From Pseudomonas multiresinivorans (GTDB taxonomy: Bacteria; Pseudomonadota; Gammaproteobacteria; Pseudomonadales; Pseudomonadaceae): a DNA stretch of 64,000 nucleotides. Both the position numbers and the translations under genes were made by a program. Positions 44,060 to 58,741 of the stretch are shown in pieces. How positions within the stretch are numbered: position 1 is the stretch's first letter; each line of letters opens with the position of its first letter. The stretch spans positions 5,332,001 to 5,396,000 of the forward strand of contig NZ_CP048833.1 in NCBI RefSeq assembly GCF_012971725.1, read 5' to 3'. Under the pieces are notes generated by a model. It did not search any database and was not told the DNA's origin. It saw only the letters and a list, made by a program, of their open reading frames with translations.

Positions 44060-44273
44060 CCTGCGCGGCGAACACTGCCCGTACAACGCCATCGCCACTC
44101 TGGAAACCCTGGAGACGCTCAAGCCCGGCGACCTGCTGGAAGTGGTCACCGACTGCTCGCAGTCGGTCCATGGCATTCCGGAAGACACCCAGCGTCATGG
44201 TTACCATTGCCTGGCGGTGGAGCAGCACGGCGCGCTGTTCCGCTTCCTGATCGAAGTACCGCTGCTGGGCTGA
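44025..44273 (+). CDS. TusA/YedF-like sulfurtransferase
   Basis: An 82-residue TusA-fold (IF3-C-like) protein. The sulfur-carrying Cys18 sits in RGEHCPYNAIATLETLE. TusA proteins normally have CPxP; here it is CPYN, with Asn21 in place of the second Pro. The coding sequence begins 35 bases inside the 3' end of the YedE-like gene, so both are co-translated and very likely act together in moving sulfur from the membrane to an acceptor. TusA proper is in the tRNA 2-thiouridine pathway, but this pair is more likely the YedE/YedF module. Confidence 0.86.
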   Translation: MSETKTPTLSLDLRGEHCPYNAIATLETLETLKPGDLLEVVTDCSQSVHGIPEDTQRHGYHCLAVEQHGALFRFLIEVPLLG

Positions 44274-44282
44274 GGCTGCTTA

Positions 44283-44355
44283 TGTAGGAGCGGACTCCGT
44301 CCGCGATAAGCCCGAATCGCGCCGGAAGCCAATCGCGGACAAAGTCCGCTCCTAC
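44283..44355. repeat. REP-type inverted repeat, family B copy 2
   Basis: Arms TGTAGGAGCGGACTCCGTCC and GGACAAAGTCCGCTCCTAC as in the copy at 21940, nine bases after the TusA-like gene. Confidence 0.88.
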
Positions 44356-44376
44356 GGTCAAGCACGGCGCGCAGCC

Positions 44377-44456
44377 TGTAGGAGCGAGCTTGCTCGCGAA
44401 CCTGCCCAGCACTGAAGTCGCCGGAAACTTTGTTCGCGAGCAAGCTCGCTCCTGCA
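44377..44456. repeat. REP-type inverted repeat, family A copy 4
   Basis: Arms TGTAGGAGCGAGCTTGCTCG and CGAGCAAGCTCGCTCCTGCA, the last with one change (CTGCA for CTACA). It lies only 21 bases after the family B copy, forming a two-family cluster between the TusA-like gene and ispD. Confidence 0.88.
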
Positions 44457-44500
44457 GAAGCCGGAAATGCCGCGAACGGCCAATTGCCGGCCAGCAGGAA

Positions 44501-45199
44501 TCAGTGCTTGGCGAAGTTGCGCTGCAGGCGCTGCAGGTCTTCCGGGGTGGTGACCTTGATGTTGTCCACCCGCCCTTCCACCATGCGTGGCGCATAGCCC
44601 GCCCATTCCATGGCAGACGCCTCGTCGGTGATGGCCGCATCGGCCACCAGCGCATCGGCGAGCGCGCGATGCAGGGCGCCGAGGCGGAACATCTGCGGGG
44701 TATAGGCCTGCCAGACCACGCTGCGATCGATGGTTTCGACCACGCGGCCGTCAGCGCCGACGCGCTTCAGGGTGTCCCGCGCAGGCACGCCGAGCAGGCC
44801 GCCTACGGCGTCGAATTCGAGCTCATCCAGCAGGCGATCCAGGTCGGTACGCGCCAGGTTCGGGCGAGCGGCGTCATGCACCAGTACCCAGTCGTCCGGC
44901 GTGGCGCCCAGTTCGGTCAGACGCAGCAGGCCGTTGAGCACGGAGTCGGCGCGTTCGCGGCCACCGTCGGCGCGCTGGATCAGTTCGTTGGACGCACTGG
45001 GCAGGGTCGGCCACCAGGGATCGTCGGCGGCCAGGCACACCACGAGCCCCTTCAGACGGGGATGACCGAGGAAACAGTCGAGGGTGCGCTCGAGAATGCT
45101 GCGACCGGCGAGGTCGAGGTATTGCTTGGGGCGGTCGGCGCGCATCCGCGAACCGATGCCGGCGGCCGGGATCACGGCCCAGAATGCGGGAGTGGTCAT
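44501..45199 (-). CDS. ispD: 2-C-methyl-D-erythritol 4-phosphate cytidylyltransferase
   Basis: The third enzyme of the methylerythritol phosphate pathway, forming CDP-methylerythritol. A 232-residue protein with the glycine-rich nucleotide loop PAAGIGSRMRADRPKQY at 11-27 including Lys25, the VLVHDAARPN motif, and VWQAYTPQMF. It overlaps ftsB by four bases (ATGA), so ftsB-ispD are translationally coupled, an arrangement common in gammaproteobacteria. Confidence 0.96.
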   Translation of the reverse strand: MTTPAFWAVIPAAGIGSRMRADRPKQYLDLAGRSILERTLDCFLGHPRLKGLVVCLAADDPWWPTLPSASNELIQRADGGRERADSVLNGLLRLTELGATPDDWVLVHDAARPNLARTDLDRLLDELEFDAVGGLLGVPARDTLKRVGADGRVVETIDRSVVWQAYTPQMFRLGALHRALADALVADAAITDEASAMEWAGYAPRMVEGRVDNIKVTTPEDLQRLQRNFAKH

Positions 45200-45480
45200 T
45201 GCGCGAGCTGGTAGAGGGTTTCCTTGTCCTTGACCATGCCGAGCTCGTGACGGGCACGCTCCTCGACGGTCTCGGTGCCTTTCTTGAGCTCGGCGACTTC
45301 CGCCTCGAGGATGCGGTTACGTTCGAGCAGGCGCTCGTTCTCGCCCTGCTGGTCGGCGATCTGCTTCTGCAATTCCCCTACCTGCGCCAGGCTGCCATCA
45401 CCAATCCACAGGCGATACTGCAGGCCGGCCAATGCAAGGATCAGCACAAGAAACAGCCAGTAAGGGCTACGTAACCTCAA
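45196..45480 (-). CDS. ftsB: Cell division protein FtsB
   Basis: A 94-residue bitopic inner-membrane divisome protein. A single membrane helix at residues 7-24 (YWLFLVLILALAGLQYRL) is followed by a periplasmic leucine-zipper-like coiled coil (about 30-70, ELQKQIADQQGENERLLERNRILEAEVAELK) that pairs with FtsL for FtsQ binding. It precedes ispD and overlaps it by four bases. The eno gene is upstream on the same strand with a terminator between. Confidence 0.94.
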   Translation of the reverse strand: MRLRSPYWLFLVLILALAGLQYRLWIGDGSLAQVGELQKQIADQQGENERLLERNRILEAEVAELKKGTETVEERARHELGMVKDKETLYQLAQ

Positions 45481-45501
45481 ACCTTCAGCTCCCTATACGC
45501 A

Positions 45502-45525
45502 AAGGGGTGGCTCCTGCCACCCCTT
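45502..45525 (-). terminator. Terminator of eno
   Basis: Perfect 10-base stem AAGGGGTGGC / GCCACCCCTT (45502-45511 and 45516-45525), followed by TTTG on the minus strand. It lies between eno and ftsB. Confidence 0.85.
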
Positions 45526-45543
45526 CACCGTACCAGACTCGGA

Positions 45544-46833
<1,290 letters not shown>

Positions 46834-46937
46834 TCTTGATAACACTCCGAAGATAGAGATAAACGGGGCGGCTGGTGAGACATCAGAAGCGGCTCAATGG
46901 CCTGCCGTGCTCAGCGCGGCAGGCACCGAGCCGATTC

Positions 46938-47783
46938 TCAGGCAGTCTCGATAATGGGGAAACTCTTGACCAGGTCGTCCAGCTGCTTGAGCTGGGACAG
47001 GAAAGGCTCGAGCTTGTTCAGGCGCAGGGCGCACGGACCGTCGCACTTGGCGTTCTCGGGGTCCGGATGGGCCTCCAGGAACAGGCCGGCGAGGCCCTGG
47101 CTCATGCCGGCCTTGGCCAGGTCGGTGACCTGGGCGCGGCGGCCGCCGGCGGAATCGGCGCGACCACCCGGCATCTGCAGCGCATGGGTCACGTCGAAGA
47201 ACACCGGGTACTCGAACTGCTTCATGATGCCGAAGCCGAGCATGTCCACCACCAGGTTGTTGTACCCGAAGGAGGAGCCACGCTCGCAGAGGATCAGCTG
47301 GTCGTTACCTGCTTCCTCGCACTTGCGCAGGATGTGTTTCATCTCCTGCGGTGCAAGGAACTGGGCCTTCTTGATGTTGATCACCGCGTTGGTCTTGGCC
47401 ATGGCCACGACCAGGTCGGTCTGCCGGGACAGGAAGGCCGGCAACTGGATGATGTCGCAGACCTCGGCCACCGGAGCGGCCTGGTAGGGCTCGTGCACGT
47501 CGGTGATGACCGGCACCTTGAAGGTCTTCTTGATCTCTTCGAAGATCTTCAGCCCTTCTTCCATGCCCGGACCACGGAACGAGGTGATCGAGGAACGGTT
47601 GGCCTTGTCGAAGCTGGCCTTGAACACGTAGGGGATGCCGAGCTTCTCGGTCACCTTCACGTACTCTTCGCAGACCTGCATCGCCAGGTCGCGCGACTCC
47701 AGCACGTTCATGCCGCCAAACAGCACGAACGGCAGGTCGTTGCCGATCTGGATATCACCGACGCGGATGATCTTCTGGGTCAT
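46938..47783 (-). CDS. kdsA: 3-deoxy-D-manno-octulosonate 8-phosphate synthase
   Basis: Condenses phosphoenolpyruvate with arabinose 5-phosphate to Kdo-8-phosphate, the first committed step of Kdo for lipopolysaccharide. A 281-residue TIM barrel with FGGMNVLESRD, YVFKASFDKANRSS, ITDVHEPYQ and the metal-independent-type Asn in KKAQFLAPQEM (an Asn rather than Cys). It starts two bases after the pyrG stop, so it is co-transcribed with pyrG; eno follows 104 bases later. Confidence 0.97.
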   Translation of the reverse strand: MTQKIIRVGDIQIGNDLPFVLFGGMNVLESRDLAMQVCEEYVKVTEKLGIPYVFKASFDKANRSSITSFRGPGMEEGLKIFEEIKKTFKVPVITDVHEPYQAAPVAEVCDIIQLPAFLSRQTDLVVAMAKTNAVINIKKAQFLAPQEMKHILRKCEEAGNDQLILCERGSSFGYNNLVVDMLGFGIMKQFEYPVFFDVTHALQMPGGRADSAGGRRAQVTDLAKAGMSQGLAGLFLEAHPDPENAKCDGPCALRLNKLEPFLSQLKQLDDLVKSFPIIETA

Positions 47784-47785
47784 GT

Positions 47786-49414
<1,629 letters not shown>

Positions 49415-49439
49415 GAAAAGCCCTGAATGTCAGCGTTTA

Positions 49440-49538
49440 GGCGGCTCGGCCGCCGGGGAAGCGAAGGTGTCGGGTACAAGACCCGGCTCACGACTTCGTC
49501 GTGAAAATAGCGAACTCCCACTGATTCGAAGGCGAATC
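49440..49538 (-). promoter_or_regulatory. Four-hairpin leader of pyrG
   Basis: Perfect small hairpins in the pyrG mRNA leader, in transcription order: GATTCG/CGAATC (49538-49523), CACGAC/GTCGTG (49503-49489), CGGGT/ACCCG (49485-49471) and GGCGGC/GCCGCC (49454-49440), 25 bases before the ATG. GGTACAAGAC also occurs as a direct repeat (49473-49482 and 49549-49558). Function unknown; the structures are seen, regulation is inferred. Confidence 0.5.
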
Positions 49539-49585
49539 AACAGGAGCGGTACAAGACGGGAGCGTAGTCTACCGGAAAGCCGCTA

Positions 49586-50905
49586 TCAGCTCAAACCCGA
49601 GTCATTCGTCGGAGGTGCCCAGCGCAGGGTCCAGCCCTGCCCCGCCTCCACCCGCAAGCCCGGCAGCAGTGCGACACCGAGCAGTTCGTCGGCTCGCCAG
49701 AGCAGCGGCATACGGCCGCGCAGGAACGCAGGTACCGCCGCTTCGTTGAGCAGGCGCTTTAGGTCACGGCTGCCGCGGCCGACCAGCGCCATTACTTCCC
49801 CGCCCTGCCGGTAGCGAACCTCCAGCGGCCCTTCCGGCGCTTCGCCATCAAACCGCAACTCACCATTGCCCGGCAGCGAAAGTACCTGCGAAGGGTCGCG
49901 CCAGCTCTGATTTTCCGGTACGAATCCCAGCCAGGGATTGGCCAGCCACCAGAGCCGACCGTGGGCACGGCGCAGCTCGCCATCGGCAAGGCGCCAGATC
50001 GGTTCGGCGTCTTCGCGGGCATCGCGCAGGTCTCGCCAGCCCGCCCAGTGGGCACTGTCCGGCAAGCGCGCCAGGGGCGCGAGCCAGTGGCGCAGGGCAT
50101 TGCGCTGGCGTGGTTCGCTCAGCTGCGCCAGTGCAGCGATGGCCAGTGAGGGCAATTGCATACCGATGTATTCGTCTCGGGCTCCGGCCGACACCAGGTC
50201 GCTCAGCGCCAGTTCGGCGAGCAGTCCATCGGCCTCCGCCAGGTGCTCGGCACTGCGGGCGATAGTCTCCACCGCCGACGGCCAGCGCTGGACGATGCTC
50301 GGCACAACCTGGTTGCGCAGATAGTTGCGGTCGTAGTCGTCGCAAGCATTGGACGGATCGTCGACCCAACCCAACCCATGGCGACGGGCGTACCTCTCCA
50401 GCCCCGCACGACTGATGCCCAGCAACGGACGCAGCAGCATCCCAGTCCCCAGCGGGCGACAGGCGGCCATTCCGGACAAGCCGCGCACTCCGGCACCACG
50501 GAAAAGCCGGAAAAGAACGGTTTCAGCCTGGTCGTCACGGTGCTGCCCGGTCAGCAGGCATTCCCCCTCCCCCAGCGCAGCGGTGAAAGCCGCATAACGC
50601 GCCTCCCGCGCCGCGCGCTCGACGCTGGCGCCATGATCGACCTGCACCCGCACAACCTGCAATGGAACGCCAAGTGAATCGCAGAAGCGCTGGCAGTGTT
50701 CCGGCCAGGCGTCAGCGGCAGCCTGCAGGCCGTGGTGCACGTGAATGGCAGAGAGAGGCGGCAAGGTTTCGCGGCGGGCGAGCTGCGCCAGGAGGTACAG
50801 AAGAACGGTGGAATCCAGTCCACCGGACAGTGCGACTCGCCAAGCCGACACATTGCGCCAGGAAGCGAGGAAGCTCAGCAGTCGGGATTCGAGCTCAACA
50901 GACAT
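49586..50905 (-). CDS. tilS: tRNA(Ile)-lysidine synthase
   Basis: Modifies C34 of tRNA-Ile2 to lysidine so it reads AUA codons. A 439-residue protein with the PP-loop SGGLDST at residues 27-33, an LTGQHRDDQAETVLFRLFRG segment typical of TilS, and C-terminal TilS domains. It follows accA by 69 bases; a short gap to the pyrG leader follows. Confidence 0.95.
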   Translation of the reverse strand: MSVELESRLLSFLASWRNVSAWRVALSGGLDSTVLLYLLAQLARRETLPPLSAIHVHHGLQAAADAWPEHCQRFCDSLGVPLQVVRVQVDHGASVERAAREARYAAFTAALGEGECLLTGQHRDDQAETVLFRLFRGAGVRGLSGMAACRPLGTGMLLRPLLGISRAGLERYARRHGLGWVDDPSNACDDYDRNYLRNQVVPSIVQRWPSAVETIARSAEHLAEADGLLAELALSDLVSAGARDEYIGMQLPSLAIAALAQLSEPRQRNALRHWLAPLARLPDSAHWAGWRDLRDAREDAEPIWRLADGELRRAHGRLWWLANPWLGFVPENQSWRDPSQVLSLPGNGELRFDGEAPEGPLEVRYRQGGEVMALVGRGSRDLKRLLNEAAVPAFLRGRMPLLWRADELLGVALLPGLRVEAGQGWTLRWAPPTNDSGLS

Positions 50906-50974
50906 GGCGCAGGTCGGCAGGGTCGGGGACGAGGCAAGGATACCTCGTCACCCGCGCTGCGCCGAGGGCATCGA

Positions 50975-51925
50975 TCAGGCGATGCCGTAGCTCATCAGGC
51001 GCTCGTAGCGGCGCGCAAGGAGCTCTTCGGTGCTCAGCTGGCCCAGGGTATCGAGTTGGCCGAGCAGGGAATTGCGGATGGTCTCGGCCATGGCCGCCGG
51101 ATCACGGTGGGCACTGCCCAGCGGCTCCGGGATGACGTTGTCGACGATACCCAGGTCCTTCAGGCGGTTGGCGGTGATGCCCATGGCTTCGGCCGCCTCC
51201 GGTGCTTTCTCGGCGGTACGCCAGAGGATCGAGGCACAACCTTCGGGCGAGATCACCGCATAGGTGGAGTACTGCAGCATGTTCAGCTGATCGCACACGC
51301 CGATGGCCAGTGCACCGCCCGAACCGCCTTCGCCGATCACGGTAGCGATGATCGGAGTCTTCAGGCGCGCCATCACGCGCAGGTTCCAGGCGATCGCCTC
51401 GCTCTGGCCACGCTCTTCGGCGTCGATGCCCGGGTAGGCGCCGGGGGTGTCGATGAAGGTCAGGATCGGCATCTTGAAGCGCTCCGCCATTTCCATCAGG
51501 CGGCAGGCCTTGCGGTAGCCTTCCGGGCGCGGCATGCCGAAGTTGCGGCGCACCTTCTCGCGCACTTCGCGGCCCTTCTGGTGGCCGATGATCATCACCG
51601 GCTGGTCTTTCAGGCGGGCAACGCCGCCGACGATGGCCGCGTCATCGGAGAAGTGGCGGTCACCGTGCAGCTCTTCGAATTCGGTGAAGATGTGCTCGAT
51701 GTAGTCGAGGGTGTAGGGACGACGCGGATGGCGAGCGAGCTGGGCGATCTGCCAGCTGGACAGGTTGCCGAAGATGTTCTCGGTCAGCGCCTTGCTCTTT
51801 TCCTGAAGACGGGAGATTTCGTCGGTGATGTTCAGGGCGTTGTCGTTACCGACCAACCGCAGCTCTTCGATCTTGGCGTGCAGGTCGGCAATGGGCTGTT
51901 CGAAATCGAGAAAATTCGGGTTCAT
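50975..51925 (-). CDS. accA: Acetyl-CoA carboxylase carboxyltransferase subunit alpha
   Basis: The alpha subunit of the carboxyltransferase of acetyl-CoA carboxylase, which carries the first step of fatty acid synthesis; the beta subunit (accD) is elsewhere. A 316-residue crotonase-fold protein opening MNPNFLDFEQPI, with the TFIDTPGAYPGIDAEERGQ and GEGGSGGALAIG segments that form the active site of the family. It lies between dnaE and tilS on the same strand, the usual Pseudomonas order. Confidence 0.96.
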   Translation of the reverse strand: MNPNFLDFEQPIADLHAKIEELRLVGNDNALNITDEISRLQEKSKALTENIFGNLSSWQIAQLARHPRRPYTLDYIEHIFTEFEELHGDRHFSDDAAIVGGVARLKDQPVMIIGHQKGREVREKVRRNFGMPRPEGYRKACRLMEMAERFKMPILTFIDTPGAYPGIDAEERGQSEAIAWNLRVMARLKTPIIATVIGEGGSGGALAIGVCDQLNMLQYSTYAVISPEGCASILWRTAEKAPEAAEAMGITANRLKDLGIVDNVIPEPLGSAHRDPAAMAETIRNSLLGQLDTLGQLSTEELLARRYERLMSYGIA

Positions 51926-52038
51926 GGGCTATCCGTCGTTCTGTTGGCGGCTGGGCCTGGTCCGTAGGCGCCCTACCTTACGGTATCGGGCGCCGAGGGT
52001 CGAGACTGGCGAGCGGGCGGCGTTTGGCCACCGCCACG

Positions 52039-55569
<3,531 letters not shown>

Positions 55570-55599
55570 GGTGGTCCTTGGCAAACGCGAAAAACGGCA

Positions 55600-55621
55600 A
55601 GCCCCGGATTGTACCGGGGCT
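55600..55621 (-). terminator. Hairpin terminator between rnhB and dnaE
   Basis: Perfect 8-base stem AGCCCCGG / CCGGGGCT (55600-55607 and 55614-55621), loop of six, with TTGCCGTTTTT after it on the minus strand. It lies about 100 bases downstream of rnhB and 31 bases upstream of the dnaE start. Confidence 0.7.
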
Positions 55622-55723
55622 GTCCGCAAAGCTACAGGGATCAATGGGCCAGCCGTCGCAGCCGCTGCATCAACGCACCGGAGAACAGCCTGCCAGGAAT
55701 ATTTTCAGAGTAATAACAGGGTG

Positions 55724-56335
55724 TTACAGGATGCCGCCGGCGTCTTCGAGCAAAGCGCGCACCGGGCCGAACGAACGGCGATGAATGGGCGTGGGGCCCA
55801 GGCGCCTGAGGGCTTCGAGGTGCACGGGAGTGGGATAGCCCTTGTGCCCGCCGATGCCGTAGCCAGGGTACTGCGCTTCCATTTCCTGCATCTCGCGGTC
55901 GCGGCTGACCTTGGCCAGGATCGAGGCGGCGGCGATGGCCGGAACCTTCGCATCGCCTTGCACCACCGGTGCCGAGGGGACGTTCAGCTTCGGGCAACGA
56001 TTGCCGTCAATCAGCGCCAGTTTCGGCGTGACGCTGAGGCCTTCCACCGCGCGCTGCATGGCGAGCATGGTGGCATGAAGGATGTTGAGCTGGTCGATCT
56101 CATGCACATCGGCACGGGCGATGCACCAGGCCAGAGCCTTCTCGCGAATCTCGTCGAAGAGCTTTTCCCGCTTGGCTTCGCTGAGTTTCTTGGAATCGTT
56201 CAGCCCGCTGATCGGCCGCGCCGGATCGAGAATCACCGCAGCGGTAACCACGGGACCGCACAGCGGCCCGCGGCCAACCTCATCGACACCGGCGACCAGC
56301 TCTTCGACAAGGGTGAAGTCCAGGCCCATCTGCAT
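55724..56335 (-). CDS. rnhB: Ribonuclease HII
   Basis: Cuts RNA in RNA/DNA hybrids and removes misincorporated ribonucleotides. A 203-residue protein with the catalytic Asp18-Glu19 in GVDEVGRGPLCG, LNDSKKLSEAKRE and the SILAKVSRDREM motif. Its ATG overlaps the lpxB stop codon by one base (TGATG), so the two are translationally coupled. It closes the lpxD-fabZ-lpxA-lpxB-rnhB cluster. Confidence 0.96.
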   Translation of the reverse strand: MQMGLDFTLVEELVAGVDEVGRGPLCGPVVTAAVILDPARPISGLNDSKKLSEAKREKLFDEIREKALAWCIARADVHEIDQLNILHATMLAMQRAVEGLSVTPKLALIDGNRCPKLNVPSAPVVQGDAKVPAIAAASILAKVSRDREMQEMEAQYPGYGIGGHKGYPTPVHLEALRRLGPTPIHRRSFGPVRALLEDAGGIL

Positions 56336-57477
56336 CAGCGTTTCTCCACCAGGGCGAGCACCGCCTCGGCGGCCTGCGCAGACGCATCCTGGCGCAGGGC
56401 GCGATGGATGGCGTCGAAGGGTTCGGTCTGCACGCTGCCGTCGTCGAGCAGCAGCGTCAGGGTAGCGGCCAGCGCCTCGGGCGTCGCCGCATCCTGGATC
56501 AGTTCCGGCACCAGCAGCCGGCCGGCCAGCAGGTTCGGCAGCGAGATGTACGGGCTCTTCACCAGGCGCTTGAGAATTCGGTAGGTCATGGGCGCCACCT
56601 TGTAGGCAACGACCATCGGCCGCTTGTACAGCAGCGCTTCCAGCGTGGCAGTGCCAGAGGCGATCAGCACGGCATCGCAGGCGGCGAGGGCCTCGTGTGA
56701 GGCGCCGTCGAGCAACTGCACGGGCAAGTTGCGGCCAGCAAGCATCTCTTCGATCTGCACGCGGCGTTCAGGGCTGGCGCAGGGCAGCACGAAACGCAAG
56801 CAAGGGCGATCCTGGAGCAGGCGCTGGGCAGTATCGAGGAACAGCGCACCGAGCTTGCCGACCTCCCCTCCGCGGCTGCCAGGCAGGAGTGCCACAACGC
56901 TGGCATCCTGCGCCAGGCCAAGGCGCTCGCGCGCACCGGCACGGTCAGCCTCCAGCGGGATGGTATTGGCGAGCGGATGGCCGACAAAGCGCACCGGCAC
57001 CGCATGCTCTTCGTAGAAAAGCGCCTCGAAGGGGAAGAGCGCGAGCATCAGGTCGCAGGCTTGCTTGATCTTCAGCACACGCTTCTGCCGCCAGGCCCAG
57101 ACCGACGGGCTGACGTAGTGCACCGTGCGGATACCCGCTCGACGCAGCTTCAATTCGATGTTCAGGTTGAAGTCCGGCGCATCGATGCCGATGAACACAT
57201 CCGGCTTCGCCGCGATCAGCATCTGCACCAGATCCTTGCGCCGGCGCAGCAGTTCGCGCAGGCGCCCTAGGACCTCGAACAGCCCCATGACAGAGAGGCG
57301 TTCCATGGGGAAGTGCGACTTCAGCCCTTCGGCCTCCATGCGCGGGCCACCGACACCGATGAACTCGATGTCGGGGTGGCGCTGCCTGAGCGCCTGCATG
57401 AGACCGGAGCCGAGGATATCGCCGGACGCCTCGCCCGCGACCAGGGCGACGCGCAGCTTGCGTGCGGTGCTTTGCAT
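56335..57477 (-). CDS. lpxB: Lipid-A-disaccharide synthase
   Basis: Condenses UDP-2,3-diacylglucosamine with lipid X to form the lipid A disaccharide at the inner face of the membrane. A 380-residue GT-B glycosyltransferase with the N-terminal VALVAGEASGDILGSGLMQAL and GVGGPRMEAEG motifs and C-terminal nucleotide-sugar loop LLPGSRGGEVGKL. It starts two bases before the lpxA stop, and its own stop overlaps the rnhB start, so the lpxA-lpxB-rnhB run is one operon. Confidence 0.97.
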   Translation of the reverse strand: MQSTARKLRVALVAGEASGDILGSGLMQALRQRHPDIEFIGVGGPRMEAEGLKSHFPMERLSVMGLFEVLGRLRELLRRRKDLVQMLIAAKPDVFIGIDAPDFNLNIELKLRRAGIRTVHYVSPSVWAWRQKRVLKIKQACDLMLALFPFEALFYEEHAVPVRFVGHPLANTIPLEADRAGARERLGLAQDASVVALLPGSRGGEVGKLGALFLDTAQRLLQDRPCLRFVLPCASPERRVQIEEMLAGRNLPVQLLDGASHEALAACDAVLIASGTATLEALLYKRPMVVAYKVAPMTYRILKRLVKSPYISLPNLLAGRLLVPELIQDAATPEALAATLTLLLDDGSVQTEPFDAIHRALRQDASAQAAEAVLALVEKR

Positions 57478-57479
57478 GG

Positions 57480-58256
57480 TCAGCGAGTGATGCCGCGAGT
57501 GGAGCTCTGGATGGAGTCGCGGAACACCGCGACTTCCGGGAACTGCGCGGAGGCTTCAGCCAGTTCGGCCAGCGCCTCGTCCACCGTCAGGCCCTGGCGG
57601 TAGACCACCTTGTAGGCCCGGCGCAGCGCCTGGATCGACTCGGCGCTGAAACCGCGACGGCGCAGGCCTTCGAAGTTCATGCTGCGGGCCTCGGCGGGGT
57701 TGCCGAAGACTGTGACATAGGCCGGGACGTCCTTGCCGATGGTGGTTCCCATGCCCGAGAAGGCGTGGGCGCCGATACGGCAGAACTGATGCACCAGGGT
57801 GTAACCGGAGAGGATTGCCCAGTCATCCACGTGAACATGCCCCGCCAGCGCGGTGTTGTTCACGAGGATGCAATGGTTGCCGATCACACTGTCATGTCCG
57901 ATGTGCACATAGGCCATGAGCAGGTTGTGATCACCGATGGTGGTCTCCGAGCGATCCTGGATGGTGCCGCGATGGATGGTGACACCCTCGCGGATCACGT
58001 TGTGGTCGCCGATCACCAGGCGAGTCGGTTCGCCCTTGTACTTCAGGTCGGGGGTATCTTCACCCACGCTGGAGAACTGGAAAATCCGATTGTGCTTACC
58101 GATCTTCGTGGGGCCTTTGACCACCACATGCGGACCGATCACCGTACCTTCGCCGATCTCCACATCCGGCCCGACCATGGACCAGGGGCCCACTTCTACG
58201 TCGTCAGCCAGCTTTGCGCGCGGGTCGATGATGGCGCGAGGATCGATCAAACTCAT
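57480..58256 (-). CDS. lpxA: UDP-N-acetylglucosamine acyltransferase
   Basis: First step of lipid A synthesis. A 258-residue left-handed beta-helix protein with many hexapeptide repeats, catalytic His121 in VHIGHDSVIGN, and Met169 (SGMGTT) at the position that acts as the hydrocarbon ruler in the P. aeruginosa enzyme, where Met selects a 10-carbon 3-hydroxyacyl chain. So a C10-type lipid A acyl chain can be predicted. Its ATG overlaps the fabZ stop region by four bases (ATGA), in the order lpxD-fabZ-lpxA-lpxB. Confidence 0.96.
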   Translation of the reverse strand: MSLIDPRAIIDPRAKLADDVEVGPWSMVGPDVEIGEGTVIGPHVVVKGPTKIGKHNRIFQFSSVGEDTPDLKYKGEPTRLVIGDHNVIREGVTIHRGTIQDRSETTIGDHNLLMAYVHIGHDSVIGNHCILVNNTALAGHVHVDDWAILSGYTLVHQFCRIGAHAFSGMGTTIGKDVPAYVTVFGNPAEARSMNFEGLRRRGFSAESIQALRRAYKVVYRQGLTVDEALAELAEASAQFPEVAVFRDSIQSSTRGITR

Positions 58257-58693
58257 AGTTTGCGTTCCGCACAGATGATTTCAGCCGAGCATACCGGCTT
58301 GCCGTCCACGGTGGCATTGCAGTCGAACTTCCAGATGCCGCGCTTGACGCTGAGGAACTGGGCATTGAGCTGCAATTGATCGCCCGGCAGCACTGGCTGG
58401 CGGAAGCGCAGCTTGTCGGAGCCGACGAAGTAGTACAGGGTGCCATCGGCCGGCTTCACGTCGAGCATCTTGAAACCGAGGATGCCGGCGGCCTGGGCCA
58501 TGGCCTCGATGATCAGAACACCCGGCATGATCGGATGCTGCGGGAAGTGGCCATTGAAGAACGGCTCGTTGATGCTGACATTCTTGTAGGCGCGAATGCG
58601 CTTGCCTTCGATGTCCAGCTCGACCACCCGATCCACCAGCAGGAAGGGGTAGCGATGAGGCAGGTATTCGCGAATCTCGTTGATGTCCATCAT
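58253..58693 (-). CDS. fabZ: 3-hydroxyacyl-ACP dehydratase FabZ
   Basis: Dehydrates beta-hydroxyacyl-ACP in fatty acid elongation and balances phospholipid against lipid A synthesis by competing for hydroxyacyl-ACP. A 146-residue hot-dog-fold protein with catalytic His49 and Glu63 in NGHFPQHPIMPGVLIIEA. The start MMDINEIREYLPHRYPF at 58693 is preferred; a TTG codon 12 residues upstream is not supported. It sits between lpxD and lpxA as usual. Confidence 0.96.
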   Translation of the reverse strand: MMDINEIREYLPHRYPFLLVDRVVELDIEGKRIRAYKNVSINEPFFNGHFPQHPIMPGVLIIEAMAQAAGILGFKMLDVKPADGTLYYFVGSDKLRFRQPVLPGDQLQLNAQFLSVKRGIWKFDCNATVDGKPVCSAEIICAERKL

Positions 58694-58741
58694 GTTCAGG
58701 GGAGCCTGTTCAGAAAAGGGAAACGCCAAAAAATGCGTGGA

